NCBI GenBank assembly: GCA_020633295.1
Contig: JACKDW010000001.1
Span: forward strand, 744,001 to 808,000
Direction: 5' to 3'
Length of the DNA: 64,000 bases
From: Myxococcales bacterium
GTDB taxonomy: Bacteria; Myxococcota_A; Polyangia; Nannocystales; Nannocystaceae
A model generated the notes under the pieces. That model did no database searches. It saw only the letters and a list, made by a program, of their open reading frames with translations, and was not told the DNA's origin. Positions 39,019 to 48,151 of this stretch are shown in pieces; positions within the stretch are counted from its first letter, which is position 1, and each line of letters opens with the position of its first letter. A program made the translations under genes and the position numbers.

Positions 39019-40335
39019 ATGAGCCACCCGCCCGCGCCCTCGATCCCGACGCTCGACCTCCGCCGCGGGCGCGCGCCGGCTGACCACGCGCGCTGGCGAG
39101 AGCTGTGCGCGCGCTCGGTGGGCCTCGACGGGCCAGCCGACGACGCCGCGCGGACGATCATCGCGGACGTGCGCGCGCGGGGGGACGTCGCGGTCGCCGA
39201 GCTCACGCGGCGCTTTGAGGGGCGCGCGCTGACGCCGGGCGCGTTCGAGCTCGACGCGAGCACGCGCGCCGCCGCGAGCGCGGAGGTCCCCGAGGACACA
39301 CGCGCCGCGCTCGAGCTCGCGGCGCGACATGTCCGCGAGTTCCACCGCACCCAGATCCCGCGCTCGACCGGGCTCGAGCGCGCCGGCGGAGCGACGCGCC
39401 TCGAGAGCCGCGTGCACCCGCTGCGGCGCGTCGCCGTGTACGCGCCCGGCGGCACGGCGGCCTACCCGTCCTCGGTGTTGATGACGGGCATCCCGGCCAA
39501 GGTCGCGGGCGTCGACGAGGTCATCCTGCTGACGCCGCGCCCGAGCGCGGTCGTGCTGCTCGCCGCCGAGCTGGCCGAGATCGACCGCGTGTTCGCGATC
39601 GGCGGCGCCCAGGCGATCGCGGCCGCAGCCCTCGGGACCGAGAGCGTCCCGCGCGTCGAGAAGATCGTCGGCCCGGGCAACGCCTACGTGACCGCCGCCA
39701 AGCGCCAGGTGTTCGGGCTGTGCGACATCGACTCGATCGCCGGCCCCAGCGAGGTGCTCGTGCTCGCCGACGCCCACGCGGACCCGGAGCTCGTGGCCGC
39801 CGATCTGATCGCGCAGGCCGAGCACGACACGCTCGCGTGCCCCGTGCTGGTGACCGACGCGCCCGCGCTGCGCGGCGCCGTACGGGAGGCGCTCGGGCGA
39901 CAGCTCGCCGCGCTGCCCCGCGCCGACATCGCCCGGCGCGCGCTCGAGGATCACGGCGCGCTCGCGCTGGTCGACGACCGCGCGGCGATGATCGAGGCGG
40001 CCAACGACTACGCGCCGGAGCACCTCGAGCTGCTCGTCGAGTCGCCGGACGAGCTGGTGCCGCGACTGCGCACCTCGGGCGCGATCTTCGTCGGCGCCTG
40101 GACGCCGGAGGCGGCCGGGGACTACACCGCCGGGCCGAGCCACGTGCTGCCGACCGCCGGCGCCGCCCGCTTCGCCTCGCCGCTGGGGGTCTGGGACTTC
40201 GTCAAGTACACGAGCGTGCTGCGCCTCGCGCCCGAGACGCTGCGCGCGCAGGCGCGCGCGATCGCCACGCTCGCGCGCGCCGAGGGCCTCGAGGGGCACG
40301 CGCGCGCGGTCGAGCGCCGCGTCCTCGACACCTGA
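39019..40335 (+). CDS. hisD: Histidinol dehydrogenase
   Basis: 438 residues. Family motifs are present: VAVYAPGGTAAYPSSVLM, KIVGPGNAYVTAAKR, DSIAGPSEVLVLAD, AQAEHD (zinc ligands Gln and His), ANDYAPEHLEL and YTAGPSHVLPT with the catalytic and zinc residues. It catalyses the last two steps of histidine synthesis, from L-histidinol to L-histidine with two NAD. No other his gene is adjacent, so the pathway genes are scattered here. A TACCTT hexamer ends 8 nt before the ATG. Confidence 0.96.
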   Translation: MSHPPAPSIPTLDLRRGRAPADHARWRELCARSVGLDGPADDAARTIIADVRARGDVAVAELTRRFEGRALTPGAFELDASTRAAASAEVPEDTRAALELAARHVREFHRTQIPRSTGLERAGGATRLESRVHPLRRVAVYAPGGTAAYPSSVLMTGIPAKVAGVDEVILLTPRPSAVVLLAAELAEIDRVFAIGGAQAIAAAALGTESVPRVEKIVGPGNAYVTAAKRQVFGLCDIDSIAGPSEVLVLADAHADPELVAADLIAQAEHDTLACPVLVTDAPALRGAVREALGRQLAALPRADIARRALEDHGALALVDDRAAMIEAANDYAPEHLELLVESPDELVPRLRTSGAIFVGAWTPEAAGDYTAGPSHVLPTAGAARFASPLGVWDFVKYTSVLRLAPETLRAQARAIATLARAEGLEGHARAVERRVLDT

Positions 40336-40392
40336 CCGAAGCGACATAAACACACGACCTGATCGCTCACCCCGAGGCCCGCAGGAGCACCC

Positions 40393-40863
40393 GTGACCGA
40401 CGCCGACGCGAAGCAGCCCGACCGCGCGCAGCTGATCCAGTTCTTCGAGGAGGGCATCCCCTTCAACAAGCACCTCGGCGTCCGCGTCACCCACCTCGAC
40501 GAGCGCCGCGCGGTGCTCTCGATGGCGACGAAGCCCGAGCACATCGGCGACGTCCAGCGGCCCGCGCTGCACGGCGGGATCACGGCGGCGCTGGCCGACG
40601 CCGCGGGCGGGCTCGTGTGCTTCAGCGCGCTCACGAACCCGCGCGACCGCGTAAGCACGATCGACCTCCGCATCGACTACCTGCGCCCAGGGACACCCGG
40701 CGAGGACCTGCACTGCGAGGCCACGCTCGTGCGCATGGGCAACCGCGTGGGCGTGGCCCGCGTGCTCGTGTTCTCCGGCCCGCGGCCGCCGCTCGACGAT
40801 CCCGAGCGTCACGATCGCGCGATCGCGACGGCGCAGGCGGCCTACAACGTGCTGCGGCGGTGA
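40393..40863 (+). CDS. PaaI-type hotdog-fold thioesterase
   Basis: 156 residues from GTG 40393, with GGAG 8 nt upstream. The hotdog helix contains ALHGGITAALADAAGG, in which the HGG stretch and following Asp are typical of PaaI/YbgC-like acyl-CoA thioesterases; TIDLRIDYLRPG is the family's central strand. It should hydrolyse an acyl-CoA thioester in the cytoplasm; the acyl group is unknown. It follows hisD by 57 bases and could be co-transcribed, with no obvious pathway link. Confidence 0.85.
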   Translation: MTDADAKQPDRAQLIQFFEEGIPFNKHLGVRVTHLDERRAVLSMATKPEHIGDVQRPALHGGITAALADAAGGLVCFSALTNPRDRVSTIDLRIDYLRPGTPGEDLHCEATLVRMGNRVGVARVLVFSGPRPPLDDPERHDRAIATAQAAYNVLRR

Positions 40864-40887
40864 GCCGGGCGCCGACGCGCCCGGCTC
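40862..40887. terminator. Perfect 10-bp hairpin between convergent genes
   Basis: GAGCCGGGCG (40862-40871), loop CCGACG and CGCCCGGCTC (40878-40887) overlap the thioesterase stop codon. The lipoprotein gene converges from the right. No T-run, so a bidirectional terminator role is inferred. Confidence 0.5.
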
Positions 40888-40900
40888 GCGCGCGTCAGCG

Positions 40901-41590
<690 letters not shown>

Positions 41591-42001
41591 CGAGTTAAGT
41601 CCTGGGAGAACTGGGTTGTGGACTCGTCACGCGCGCCGCGTCGCCGCGTCGCCGCGCAGCGTCCTATTTGGCTCGCGCACCATCGGTTGCGACGTGCCAT
41701 GGCGTGACGAATGCAGACTGCCGCTCCCACGACGGCAATGCAACGCTCCGCAGCGACTCGTGATCAGCGCCGTGAGCGCGCGACGCTCTCGAGCGCCGCG
41801 CAACCCGCTGCACGCTTGAACACGACGTGGATCCTCGGCGCTCACCTTCGCCTGGCGAGCGCAGCGTCCCACGCGAGCCGCGGGGCCGGCGGCCTCGCTG
41901 CGAACAGGCGCGCTGGAGTGACCTGCCCCGAACGCGCGACAGCGCAGGCGACGCTCGTGGCGCCAACCCGCGCTGTCGCGGCGCGTACTGGATCCCCCTA
42001 T
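41591..42001. other. Intergenic region, no gene seen
   Basis: About 410 bases between two minus-strand genes. Open frames present are Arg/Ala-rich and not convincing. It contains the promoter of the Gly-Asp lipoprotein, not clearly visible, and the region after kptA. Confidence 0.4.
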
Positions 42002-42619
42002 CTACGCGGCGGGCGTGAGCCCCAGCGCCGCGCGCAGCCGCGGCTCCATCGACCGCGCGCGGCGGCTCACCGCGCGCACGCCGACGATGCACCCGGGCGG
42101 CACGTGACGCACCAAGATGACGCCGTTGGGCGCGGCGTAGACCTTGAAGCCGGCGTCGCGCAGGCGCGCCGGCGAGACCTCCAGCAGCACGCCGACCTCG
42201 GCGCGCTTGCCCACGACGCTGTTGGTCCTCGGGGCCAGGTGGACGTGGGTGCGCTGCTGCGGCCGGATGCCCTCCTCGGCGATCGCCTCGACGACCTCGG
42301 TCCGCGTGCCGTGCCAGATCGACGCGTCGCTGGTGACCTCGCGCCACGACGCCTCGAGCGCCTCGCGCGTCACCGCGGTGCACTCGATCGAGTGCCCCTG
42401 GCTGCAGCGGATCTTGCCGCCGTACACCTGCAGGCGCCGCTTGTTGTTCTTGCGCACGATCTCGTCGAGCGCGCGCCGCGTGATCTTCATGTACTCAAGG
42501 ACATCTTCGATAGGGACCCAGCCGGCGGGGTCCATCGCCACGCCGACGGACGGCGCCCCGTGGCGCAGCAGCCACGACAACTTCTTGCTTCTGGATACGA
42601 TTGTGTCGACGCGGTCCAT
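42002..42619 (-). CDS. kptA: RNA 2'-phosphotransferase (KptA/Tpt1)
   Basis: 205 residues from ATG 42619, with AGGTAGG 5 nt upstream. The Tpt1 motifs are in order: SKKLSWLLRHG, RCSQGHS, WHGT, HVHLA and NGVILVRHVPPG, containing the Arg-His-Arg-Arg set used for NAD binding and catalysis. In eukaryotes the enzyme removes the 2'-phosphate left by tRNA splicing, moving it to NAD. Bacteria lack that splicing path, so the natural RNA here is unknown; repair of 2'-phosphate ends is one idea. It is divergent from a LysR gene, 107 bases apart. Confidence 0.93.
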   Translation of the reverse strand: MDRVDTIVSRSKKLSWLLRHGAPSVGVAMDPAGWVPIEDVLEYMKITRRALDEIVRKNNKRRLQVYGGKIRCSQGHSIECTAVTREALEASWREVTSDASIWHGTRTEVVEAIAEEGIRPQQRTHVHLAPRTNSVVGKRAEVGVLLEVSPARLRDAGFKVYAAPNGVILVRHVPPGCIVGVRAVSRRARSMEPRLRAALGLTPAA

Positions 42620-42717
42620 GACGACCTACCTCTTCGCATTCGGCCGATACGGCCGACGACGTGAACGAGCCTACGACGCGTCAAGAATCATGAAAACAAA
42701 TAATATTTTAGATAGAC

Positions 42718-42730
42718 TCACGAAACGTGA
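42718..42730. promoter_or_regulatory. LysR-type box (T-N11-A palindrome) overlapping the regulator's start codon
   Basis: TCACGAAACGTGA is a perfect 5-3-5 palindrome with the T-N11-A form expected for LysR regulators. It lies in an AT-rich patch (42684-42735) between kptA and the LysR gene and includes the GTG start at 42727. It could serve autoregulation. Confidence 0.5.
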
Positions 42731-43641
42731 TAGATAACCACGGCGCGGAATCGCTCCCCCTCAACCTCGAGTGGCTCGAGAGCTTCGTGGTCTTCTCCGA
42801 CCACCTCAACTTCACCCGGGCCGCGCGCGCGCGCGGTCTCAGCCAGCCGGCGCTGCACGTGCACGTACGCAAGCTCACCGAGCAGCTCGGCGTCGAGCTG
42901 TACGCGCGACGCGGACGCCGGCTCGAGCTCACCGCCGCCGGGCGCGAGGTCGCGGCCGTCGGGCGCGAGTTCCAGATCCAGCGCGAGGAGCTGTTCCGTC
43001 GCGTCCGCGGCCAGCGCGACGCCGCGCCGGTGGTCATGTGCGCCGGCGAGGGCGCCTTCCTCTATCTCCTGGGCGACGCGATCCGACGCTACCGTGACCG
43101 CGAGCTCGCGCCGCTGCAGCTCATGGCGCGCGACGCCGCCGGCACCGCGCTCGCGGTCGCGACCGGGGCCGCGCACCTGGGCGTCGCCTCGCTCCCCTCC
43201 GCCGCCGACGATCCCGAGACGCACGCGCTCGTCAGCGAGCTGTGCCTCGAGCCCGTCGCCGACGTCGGCCACGTGCTCGTCATGCCCGGGCATCACCCGC
43301 TCGCCGGGCGCCGGCGCCTGCGGCTGCAGGAGCTCGCGCACGCGCGCCTCGTGGTGCCTCCCCGCGGCCGACCGCTGCGGACCGCGATCGACCGCCTGCT
43401 CGCCGACGCCGACGTGCCGTGGGAGGTCGCGGTCGAGGTCACCGGCTGGCCGCTGACGCTGCACTTCGTCGCGCTCGGGGTCGGCCTCGCGTTCGTCAAC
43501 GAATTCTGCAGGCTCCCGCGCGGCCTGACGACGATCCCCGCGCCGCAGCTCGGGCGCCGCACCTACGACGCGATGCGCCGCGCCAGCGCTCCCCCCCGCG
43601 ACGGGGTCGAGGCGCTCTGGAGCCTGCTCGTGGGCGCGTGA
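42727..43641 (+). CDS. LysR-family transcriptional regulator
   Basis: 304 residues from GTG 42727, the only usable start before the DNA-binding domain. The winged helix-turn-helix has LNFTRAARARGLSQPALHVH and then LTEQLGVELYARRGRRLELT. The effector domain follows from about residue 95 (APVVMCAGEGAFLYLLGDAI through GVGLAFVNEF). The inducer is unknown. It faces away from kptA, which is the natural candidate target. The spacing leaves very little 5' leader. Confidence 0.92.
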   Translation: MIDNHGAESLPLNLEWLESFVVFSDHLNFTRAARARGLSQPALHVHVRKLTEQLGVELYARRGRRLELTAAGREVAAVGREFQIQREELFRRVRGQRDAAPVVMCAGEGAFLYLLGDAIRRYRDRELAPLQLMARDAAGTALAVATGAAHLGVASLPSAADDPETHALVSELCLEPVADVGHVLVMPGHHPLAGRRRLRLQELAHARLVVPPRGRPLRTAIDRLLADADVPWEVAVEVTGWPLTLHFVALGVGLAFVNEFCRLPRGLTTIPAPQLGRRTYDAMRRASAPPRDGVEALWSLLVGA

Positions 43642-43762
43642 GCGCGGTCGCGGGCGCACGCCGTCGCCAGAACATGGTCCATAGGACACGCAGGTGGCGT
43701 CCGCGAGCTCGCGCAGAAGCGAACGCGCCGCGCGGTCGCGTCGCGACTCGCTCGCGCCGATC

Positions 43763-43791
43763 AGGACAGGCGTCGCGAAAGCCCCTATACT
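43763..43791 (+). promoter_or_regulatory. Sigma70-type promoter
   Basis: AGGACA (43763-43768), 17 bases and TATACT (43786-43791), 11 nt before the ATG at 43803. A very short leader is implied. Confidence 0.5.
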
Positions 43792-43802
43792 CGCCGACAG
43801 CG

Positions 43803-44327
43803 ATGGTCGCCGCGCACCTCCACCGGGCTGAGTCTCCGCGCGCGCGCGGCGGGCGAGCGCGCGCGCTCGCGACCCTCGCTGGCGTCGCGATCGCGCTGTG
43901 GCTCGCGCCGCTCCACGTCGCGCTCGCCGACGTCGCGCCGGCGCCCCGGGAGTCGCTCATCGGGCCGATGCTGCTGCTCTTCGACCTGTTCGCGTACCTC
44001 CCGTTCACCGGCCTCTACCTGCTCGCGTACTTCCTGGTCGTGCTGCGCAAGAACCGGATCCGCGGGATGCCGGCGCTGGCCGTCGGTCACGTCATCGTCG
44101 GCCTCGTGGTCACCAGCCAGAGCTTCAACCTCGGGCTCATGCAGATCATCGGCGGCGTGGTCCTGTTCGTGATCGACACCCTGGTCGGCCGCGCGGTCCA
44201 CCGCCGCCGCCGCCAGATGATGGCCTCGCAGAGCGGCTTCTCGATGCCGAGCATGGCGCCCATCACGACCACCGCGTCGCGCCACAACCTGCCGGTGCAG
44301 ACCGACAGCTCCGAGTCCAACCACTGA
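43803..44327 (+). CDS. Small membrane protein with signal-like N-terminus
   Basis: 174 residues from ATG 43803. Hydrophobic helices are LATLAGVAIALWLAPLHVAL (may be a cleaved signal, site near ALA|DVA), LLLFDLFAYLPFTGLYLLAY and a third spanning LAVGHVIVGLVVTSQSF to GGVVLFVIDTLVG. The C-terminus is polar, Arg then Ser/Met/Thr-rich, and probably cytoplasmic. No family is recognised. Confidence 0.65.
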   Translation: MVAAHLHRAESPRARGGRARALATLAGVAIALWLAPLHVALADVAPAPRESLIGPMLLLFDLFAYLPFTGLYLLAYFLVVLRKNRIRGMPALAVGHVIVGLVVTSQSFNLGLMQIIGGVVLFVIDTLVGRAVHRRRRQMMASQSGFSMPSMAPITTTASRHNLPVQTDSSESNH

Positions 44328-44441
44328 GCGCCGAGCCGCCGCGCGTCACGAGGAATAGACCGCAGGCGCCCGCGGTCTGTCCCTGACGCTGGAGCCACGG
44401 CGCCGCGCGGCGACCGGGGACGGACGAGCGGAGGGGAACTG

Positions 44442-45422
44442 GTGCGAGCAGCCGCGCAGCGGCGAGACCGATCGCGCGCGCCCACGGGCGCCGCAGCCCG
44501 CGTCGACGCGTCACGCGTCACCGCGCGTCGTCGGCGACGGCCCCCGTGCGGGTTGCTTTCGCTCATGATCGTCGGCGCGCCCGCGACCGGCTGGGCGCAG
44601 CGTCCCCAGCCCGAGGCGCCCCAGCAGCTCCCGCGCCTCGAGCTGCGCGAGGACGACGGCGCCTCGAAGGCGCGCGATCGCGGCTTCAAGGCGATCATCC
44701 GCGACGACGGCAGCGTCCGCTTCGCGCCCGCGCCGCGCGTGCAGAACCCGAGCATGCGCTTCCTCGGCTTCGAGCTGATCCGCGGCTCCAGACCGCGCGA
44801 GGACGTCGGGGCGGCGATCGAGGGCGACCAGGCCGCGCGGCGCGACGAGAGCACCCAGAGCGCCTACGGGGCCGTGCCGCAGCTCATCCGCCTCGGCACG
44901 AGCTTCGGCGGCCTCGCCGACCTCCTCGACCGCAAGACGCGTCACCAGTACCACAAGCGACAATTCCTGAGCCAGACGGAGCCCATACGGCGACGCATGG
45001 CGATCGGGTTTCAGCGCGAGCGCATGCGCGAGGAGCTGACGCGGCTCGGCGACCTGCTGCTCGAGATCTGGCGCGACGAGACGCTGTCGCTCGCGCGCCG
45101 GCGCGAGCTGATCTTCTCCGTCTGGGACGACATGCTCGATCCGCCCGCCGCGGCGCCCGGTGCTGATGCGACCCAAAAGACAGGTTCCGAGGACGTCGGG
45201 GACGTCGGGGCCGACGGCGGCGACGACGAAGCGCTCGCCGAGCAGGTCCGCGCGCTCGAGCGAGAGCGTCGCGCGCTGGCCGGCGAGGCCCGCCGGCGCG
45301 TCGAGGAATTCATCCGCCGCAACGCGCCCCGCGGCGACGCGCGCGGCTACACCGACGAGGAGCTCGCGCGGCTCAACGCGCGTCGACTCAGTCGCGCGCC
45401 GTTTCACCCCTACGGGCCGTGA
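44442..45422 (+). CDS. Exported hypothetical protein, Arg/Glu-rich
   Basis: 326 residues from GTG 44442, supported by GGAGGGG about 5 nt upstream. A long Arg-rich start is followed by LLSLMIVGAPATGWAQ, a plausible signal with cleavage after WAQ. The mature part is charged, helical and without Cys: FKAIIRDDGSVRFAPAPRVQ, then REELTRLGDLLLEIWRDETL. An acidic linker (DVGDVGADGGDDE) precedes a final charged helix. No family is known. Confidence 0.65.
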   Translation: MRAAAQRRDRSRAPTGAAARVDASRVTARRRRRPPCGLLSLMIVGAPATGWAQRPQPEAPQQLPRLELREDDGASKARDRGFKAIIRDDGSVRFAPAPRVQNPSMRFLGFELIRGSRPREDVGAAIEGDQAARRDESTQSAYGAVPQLIRLGTSFGGLADLLDRKTRHQYHKRQFLSQTEPIRRRMAIGFQRERMREELTRLGDLLLEIWRDETLSLARRRELIFSVWDDMLDPPAAAPGADATQKTGSEDVGDVGADGGDDEALAEQVRALERERRALAGEARRRVEEFIRRNAPRGDARGYTDEELARLNARRLSRAPFHPYGP

Positions 45423-45438
45423 GCGCCCCTCGGCGCGC

Positions 45439-45456
45439 GCACGCGGCCGCGCGTGC
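45439..45456. terminator. Hairpin between convergent genes
   Basis: GCACGCG (45439-45445), loop GCCG and CGCGTGC (45450-45456) lie between the exported protein gene and the last gene of the ABC operon. No T-run. Confidence 0.4.
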
Positions 45457-46199
45457 TAGCGGGCCAGCGGGAACTCGCGGCGCTCGGCCCAGAATCCGCC
45501 GAGCGCGAGGCTGAGCGCCGTCACGCCGAGCAGCGCCGCCAGGCTGATCGGCCAGGCGACCGGCTCCCAGAGGCGCCCGAGCACGCCGGCGTCGAGCCCG
45601 AGCCCGGACAGCGAGCGCACGTGCGTGACGAGCGTCAGCCGGCCGAGGAAGCCCGGCACGGCGCCGACGCCCAGCTCCCACACGAGGAACACGCCGAGCC
45701 CGATCCAGGTCGAGCCGCGCGAGCGCAGCCCGACCGCCGCGAACAGGCAGGTGTACGCGAGCCCGCCGAGCAGCGCGCTCGCGACGAGCCGCGGCGCGAC
45801 GCCCGGCGAGCGCGCCGCCACGGCCGCCGCCGCCGCCGCGAGCGTCAAGGCGGGCCCCGCGGCCGCGAGCACGCGCGCCATGTACAACCAGGCCCTTCGA
45901 ACAGGTCGCGTGAAGCCGTAGGTCAGCGTCTGATCCTCGAGCTCCTCGCGCAGCACGCCGGAGCCGAAGAACAGCCCGAGCAGCGGCGTCAGGTACACCA
46001 GCGCGAGCTGCTCGAGCACGCGGTGCGGCGCGCCGACCAGGCGCAGCGCGACCAGCGTGATCCCCAGGCCGAGCGCCCACAGCAGGAACGCGCGGCGCCG
46101 GAGGTTGCGGACGAGGTGCAGCCGCGTCCAGAACAGCGCGGCCGGCAGCGCGGGGGGCTGGCGCCCGGCGAGGTCATCAAGACGCGCGCGCTCGGTCAT
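45456..46199 (-). CDS. ABC-2 type exporter permease (second of operon)
   Basis: 247 residues with about six membrane helices, including LLWALGLGITLVALRLVG and LALVYLTPLLGLFFGSGVL. REELEDQTLTYGFTRPVRR is the typical ABC-2 segment after the second helix, where coupling to the ATPase occurs. It starts 3 bases after its ATPase gene. It is the last gene of four on this strand. The exported compound is unknown. Confidence 0.85.
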   Translation of the reverse strand: MTERARLDDLAGRQPPALPAALFWTRLHLVRNLRRRAFLLWALGLGITLVALRLVGAPHRVLEQLALVYLTPLLGLFFGSGVLREELEDQTLTYGFTRPVRRAWLYMARVLAAAGPALTLAAAAAAVAARSPGVAPRLVASALLGGLAYTCLFAAVGLRSRGSTWIGLGVFLVWELGVGAVPGFLGRLTLVTHVRSLSGLGLDAGVLGRLWEPVAWPISLAALLGVTALSLALGGFWAERREFPLAR

Positions 46200-46202
46200 C
46201 GC

Positions 46203-47216
46203 TCACGCCTCCTCGATCAGGTAGCGGTACAGGCTCTCGAGGTCGGCGTCGGGCGAGGTGAAGCCCCGCACCGTCTGCCCGAGCTCGCCCGCGAGCTGCG
46301 GGATGTCAAAGCACGCGCGGTCGAGCTCGAGCGTCGTGAGCTCGAGCGCGTCGTCGGCGACCACCGAGACGGCGCGCACGTGGTCGAGCCGCTCGAGCAG
46401 CCGCGAGGCCAGCGGCCGCGGCGCGTCGGTCGTCACCCGGATCCGGTACGGGCGATCGTCGAGCAGCGTCCGCAGGCGCACGATGTCCCCCTGCGCGCGC
46501 AGGCGCCCGAAGCGGATCAGCACGACCTGATGCGTCATGGCCTCGACCTCGTGCAGCACGTGGCTCGAGACGACGACGCAGCGGCCCTCGGCGCCGAGCC
46601 GCGCGATCAGCTCGATAAGCTCCGCGCGCGCCACCGGGTCCGCGCCGGTCAGCGGCTCGTCGAGCAGCACGATCGCCGGGTCGTGGGCGATCGCCTGCGC
46701 GATCTTGGTCCGCTGACGCATGCCTCGGCTCATCGCGCGGATCGGCTTGCGCTCGTGCGCGGTCATGCCGACGCGGGCCATCGCCGCCGCCGCGCGCTCC
46801 CGGGCCGCGCGCGCGTCGTAGCCGTGCAGCCGCGTCAGCGCGGTGACGAAGTCGAGGCCGGTGAGCTCCTCGTAGAACTTGTCCTGCTCCGGGCACAGCC
46901 CGAGCGCGGCGAACACCGAGACGTCGCGGAACGGGTCGCGCCCGAGCACGCGCACGGTCCCCGTGTCAGGTCGCAGCTGCCCCGAGAACAGCTTGAGCAG
47001 CGTCGACTTGCCGGAGCCGTTGGGCCCGAGCAGGCCGGTGACGCCCGGGCCGATCTCGAGGTCGAACTCGTTGAGCGCGCGGATCGGGCCGAACGACTTG
47101 CTCACGCCGCGCGCGATCAGGCGCGCGGTTTCAGGTGTCTCTTCAGACACTTCTCCAGACACTTCTCCAGACATCTCTTCAGACATCTCTTCAGACATCT
47201 CTGTCGAGGGCGTCAT
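46203..47216 (-). CDS. ABC transporter ATPase (second of operon)
   Basis: 337 residues from ATG 47216. Motifs are Walker A GPNGSGKST, signature SRGMRQ (in place of LSGGQ, as in many ABC-2 exporters), Walker B IVLLDEPLTG and the switch His in SSHVLHE. The N-terminus has five four-residue Met/Val-Ser-Glu/Gly-Glu repeats from a 12-bp DNA repeat, unusual in this family. A C-terminal domain of about 110 residues follows. It drives the permease encoded 3 bases downstream. Confidence 0.9.
   Translation of the reverse strand: MTPSTEMSEEMSEEMSGEVSGEVSEETPETARLIARGVSKSFGPIRALNEFDLEIGPGVTGLLGPNGSGKSTLLKLFSGQLRPDTGTVRVLGRDPFRDVSVFAALGLCPEQDKFYEELTGLDFVTALTRLHGYDARAARERAAAAMARVGMTAHERKPIRAMSRGMRQRTKIAQAIAHDPAIVLLDEPLTGADPVARAELIELIARLGAEGRCVVVSSHVLHEVEAMTHQVVLIRFGRLRAQGDIVRLRTLLDDRPYRIRVTTDAPRPLASRLLERLDHVRAVSVVADDALELTTLELDRACFDIPQLAGELGQTVRGFTSPDADLESLYRYLIEEA
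47141..47200 (-). repeat. 12-bp in-frame tandem repeat in an ATPase N-terminus
   Basis: Five units of CTTCAGACATCT and close variants encode SEEM/SGEV/SEET near the start of the ABC ATPase. Confidence 0.85.
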
Positions 47217-47221
47217 CGCGC

Positions 47222-48151
47222 TCACCCGGCGACCTCCTGCCGCAGGCGCGCGCCGACGGCCCCGAGGCCGGCGAGCGTCATCAGCGTGAGCGCGCCGGCC
47301 GACAGCCAGGCGCTGTCGTTCACGGATCCCGAGCGCAGCTCGAGCAGCTGGGCCGCGAGCCCGCCGACGCCGACGCCGAGCAGGCTGTCGACCACGGTCT
47401 GCACGTCGCGCGTCGGCGAGAGGTAGCCCGCGAGCTCGAAGCCCGCGTCCGCCACCCCCTCGCCGACGGCCGAGAGCGCCAGCAGGATCACGACGAAGAT
47501 CACGCCCACCGTCCGCCGGCGCTCGCCGTGCGCGCTGACGCCGACGACCGTCGCCGCGAGCGTCAGCGAGGCCAGCAGCGCGCCGCCGAGCCCCGGCGCG
47601 AGCAGCCCCAGCATCGGCCCGCGCAGCGCCGGCGGCGCGATCCCGACGGTCATCAGCCACAGCAGCACGAACGGCGCGACGATCGTGCACAGCGGCACCG
47701 CGAGCGCGGCGAGCAGCTTGCCGAGCGCGTAGTCGCGGCGCGTCAGCGGGCGCGAGAAGTACAGCTCGAGCGCGCCCGCGTGGCGGTCATCGGCGATCAG
47801 CCCCCCGCCGATCACCGCGAGCGCCACCGCGCTGAAGAAGAACTGCGTGCGCAGGAAGATGGCGAAGGTGTCCTGCACGCTCCCGACCACCGCGCGCATC
47901 ATGCCCGCCGCCAGCGGTTGGCCCTCGGCGAGCTGCTGCGCCGCGTTCTCCGCCAGCACCTGGGCGACGAGGCCGACGCCGACCGCGAACACCACCGCGG
48001 CGCACAGCATCAGCGCGATCTTCGTGCCGGTGCGCCGCCACGCGAGCGTCAGGGCCGTGCGCGCGATCGGCCAGGCCGGCCACGGCCCGCGCGCGCGCGC
48101 CTCCGCCGGCGGCAGCGGCCGGTAGCCCGTCGAGAAGATCTGGTTCCTCAC
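47222..48151 (-). CDS. ABC-2 type exporter permease (first of operon)
   Basis: 309 residues, about six helices (ALMLCAAVVFAVGVGLVAQV, FFFSAVALAVIGGGLIADD and others). GALELYFSRPLTRRDYALGK is the family segment that contacts the ATPase. Its start overlaps the stop of the first ATPase by 4 bases and its stop is 5 bases before the second ATPase, so the four genes form one operon. Confidence 0.85.
   Translation of the reverse strand: MRNQIFSTGYRPLPPAEARARGPWPAWPIARTALTLAWRRTGTKIALMLCAAVVFAVGVGLVAQVLAENAAQQLAEGQPLAAGMMRAVVGSVQDTFAIFLRTQFFFSAVALAVIGGGLIADDRHAGALELYFSRPLTRRDYALGKLLAALAVPLCTIVAPFVLLWLMTVGIAPPALRGPMLGLLAPGLGGALLASLTLAATVVGVSAHGERRRTVGVIFVVILLALSAVGEGVADAGFELAGYLSPTRDVQTVVDSLLGVGVGGLAAQLLELRSGSVNDSAWLSAGALTLMTLAGLGAVGARLRQEVAG

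Noticed and set aside
43242..43802. Extension of the small membrane protein into the LysR gene
   Set aside because: Antiparallel to known coding bias; Arg/Ala/Pro-rich reading in the wrong frame of LysR. ATG 43803 has a promoter and a membrane helix.
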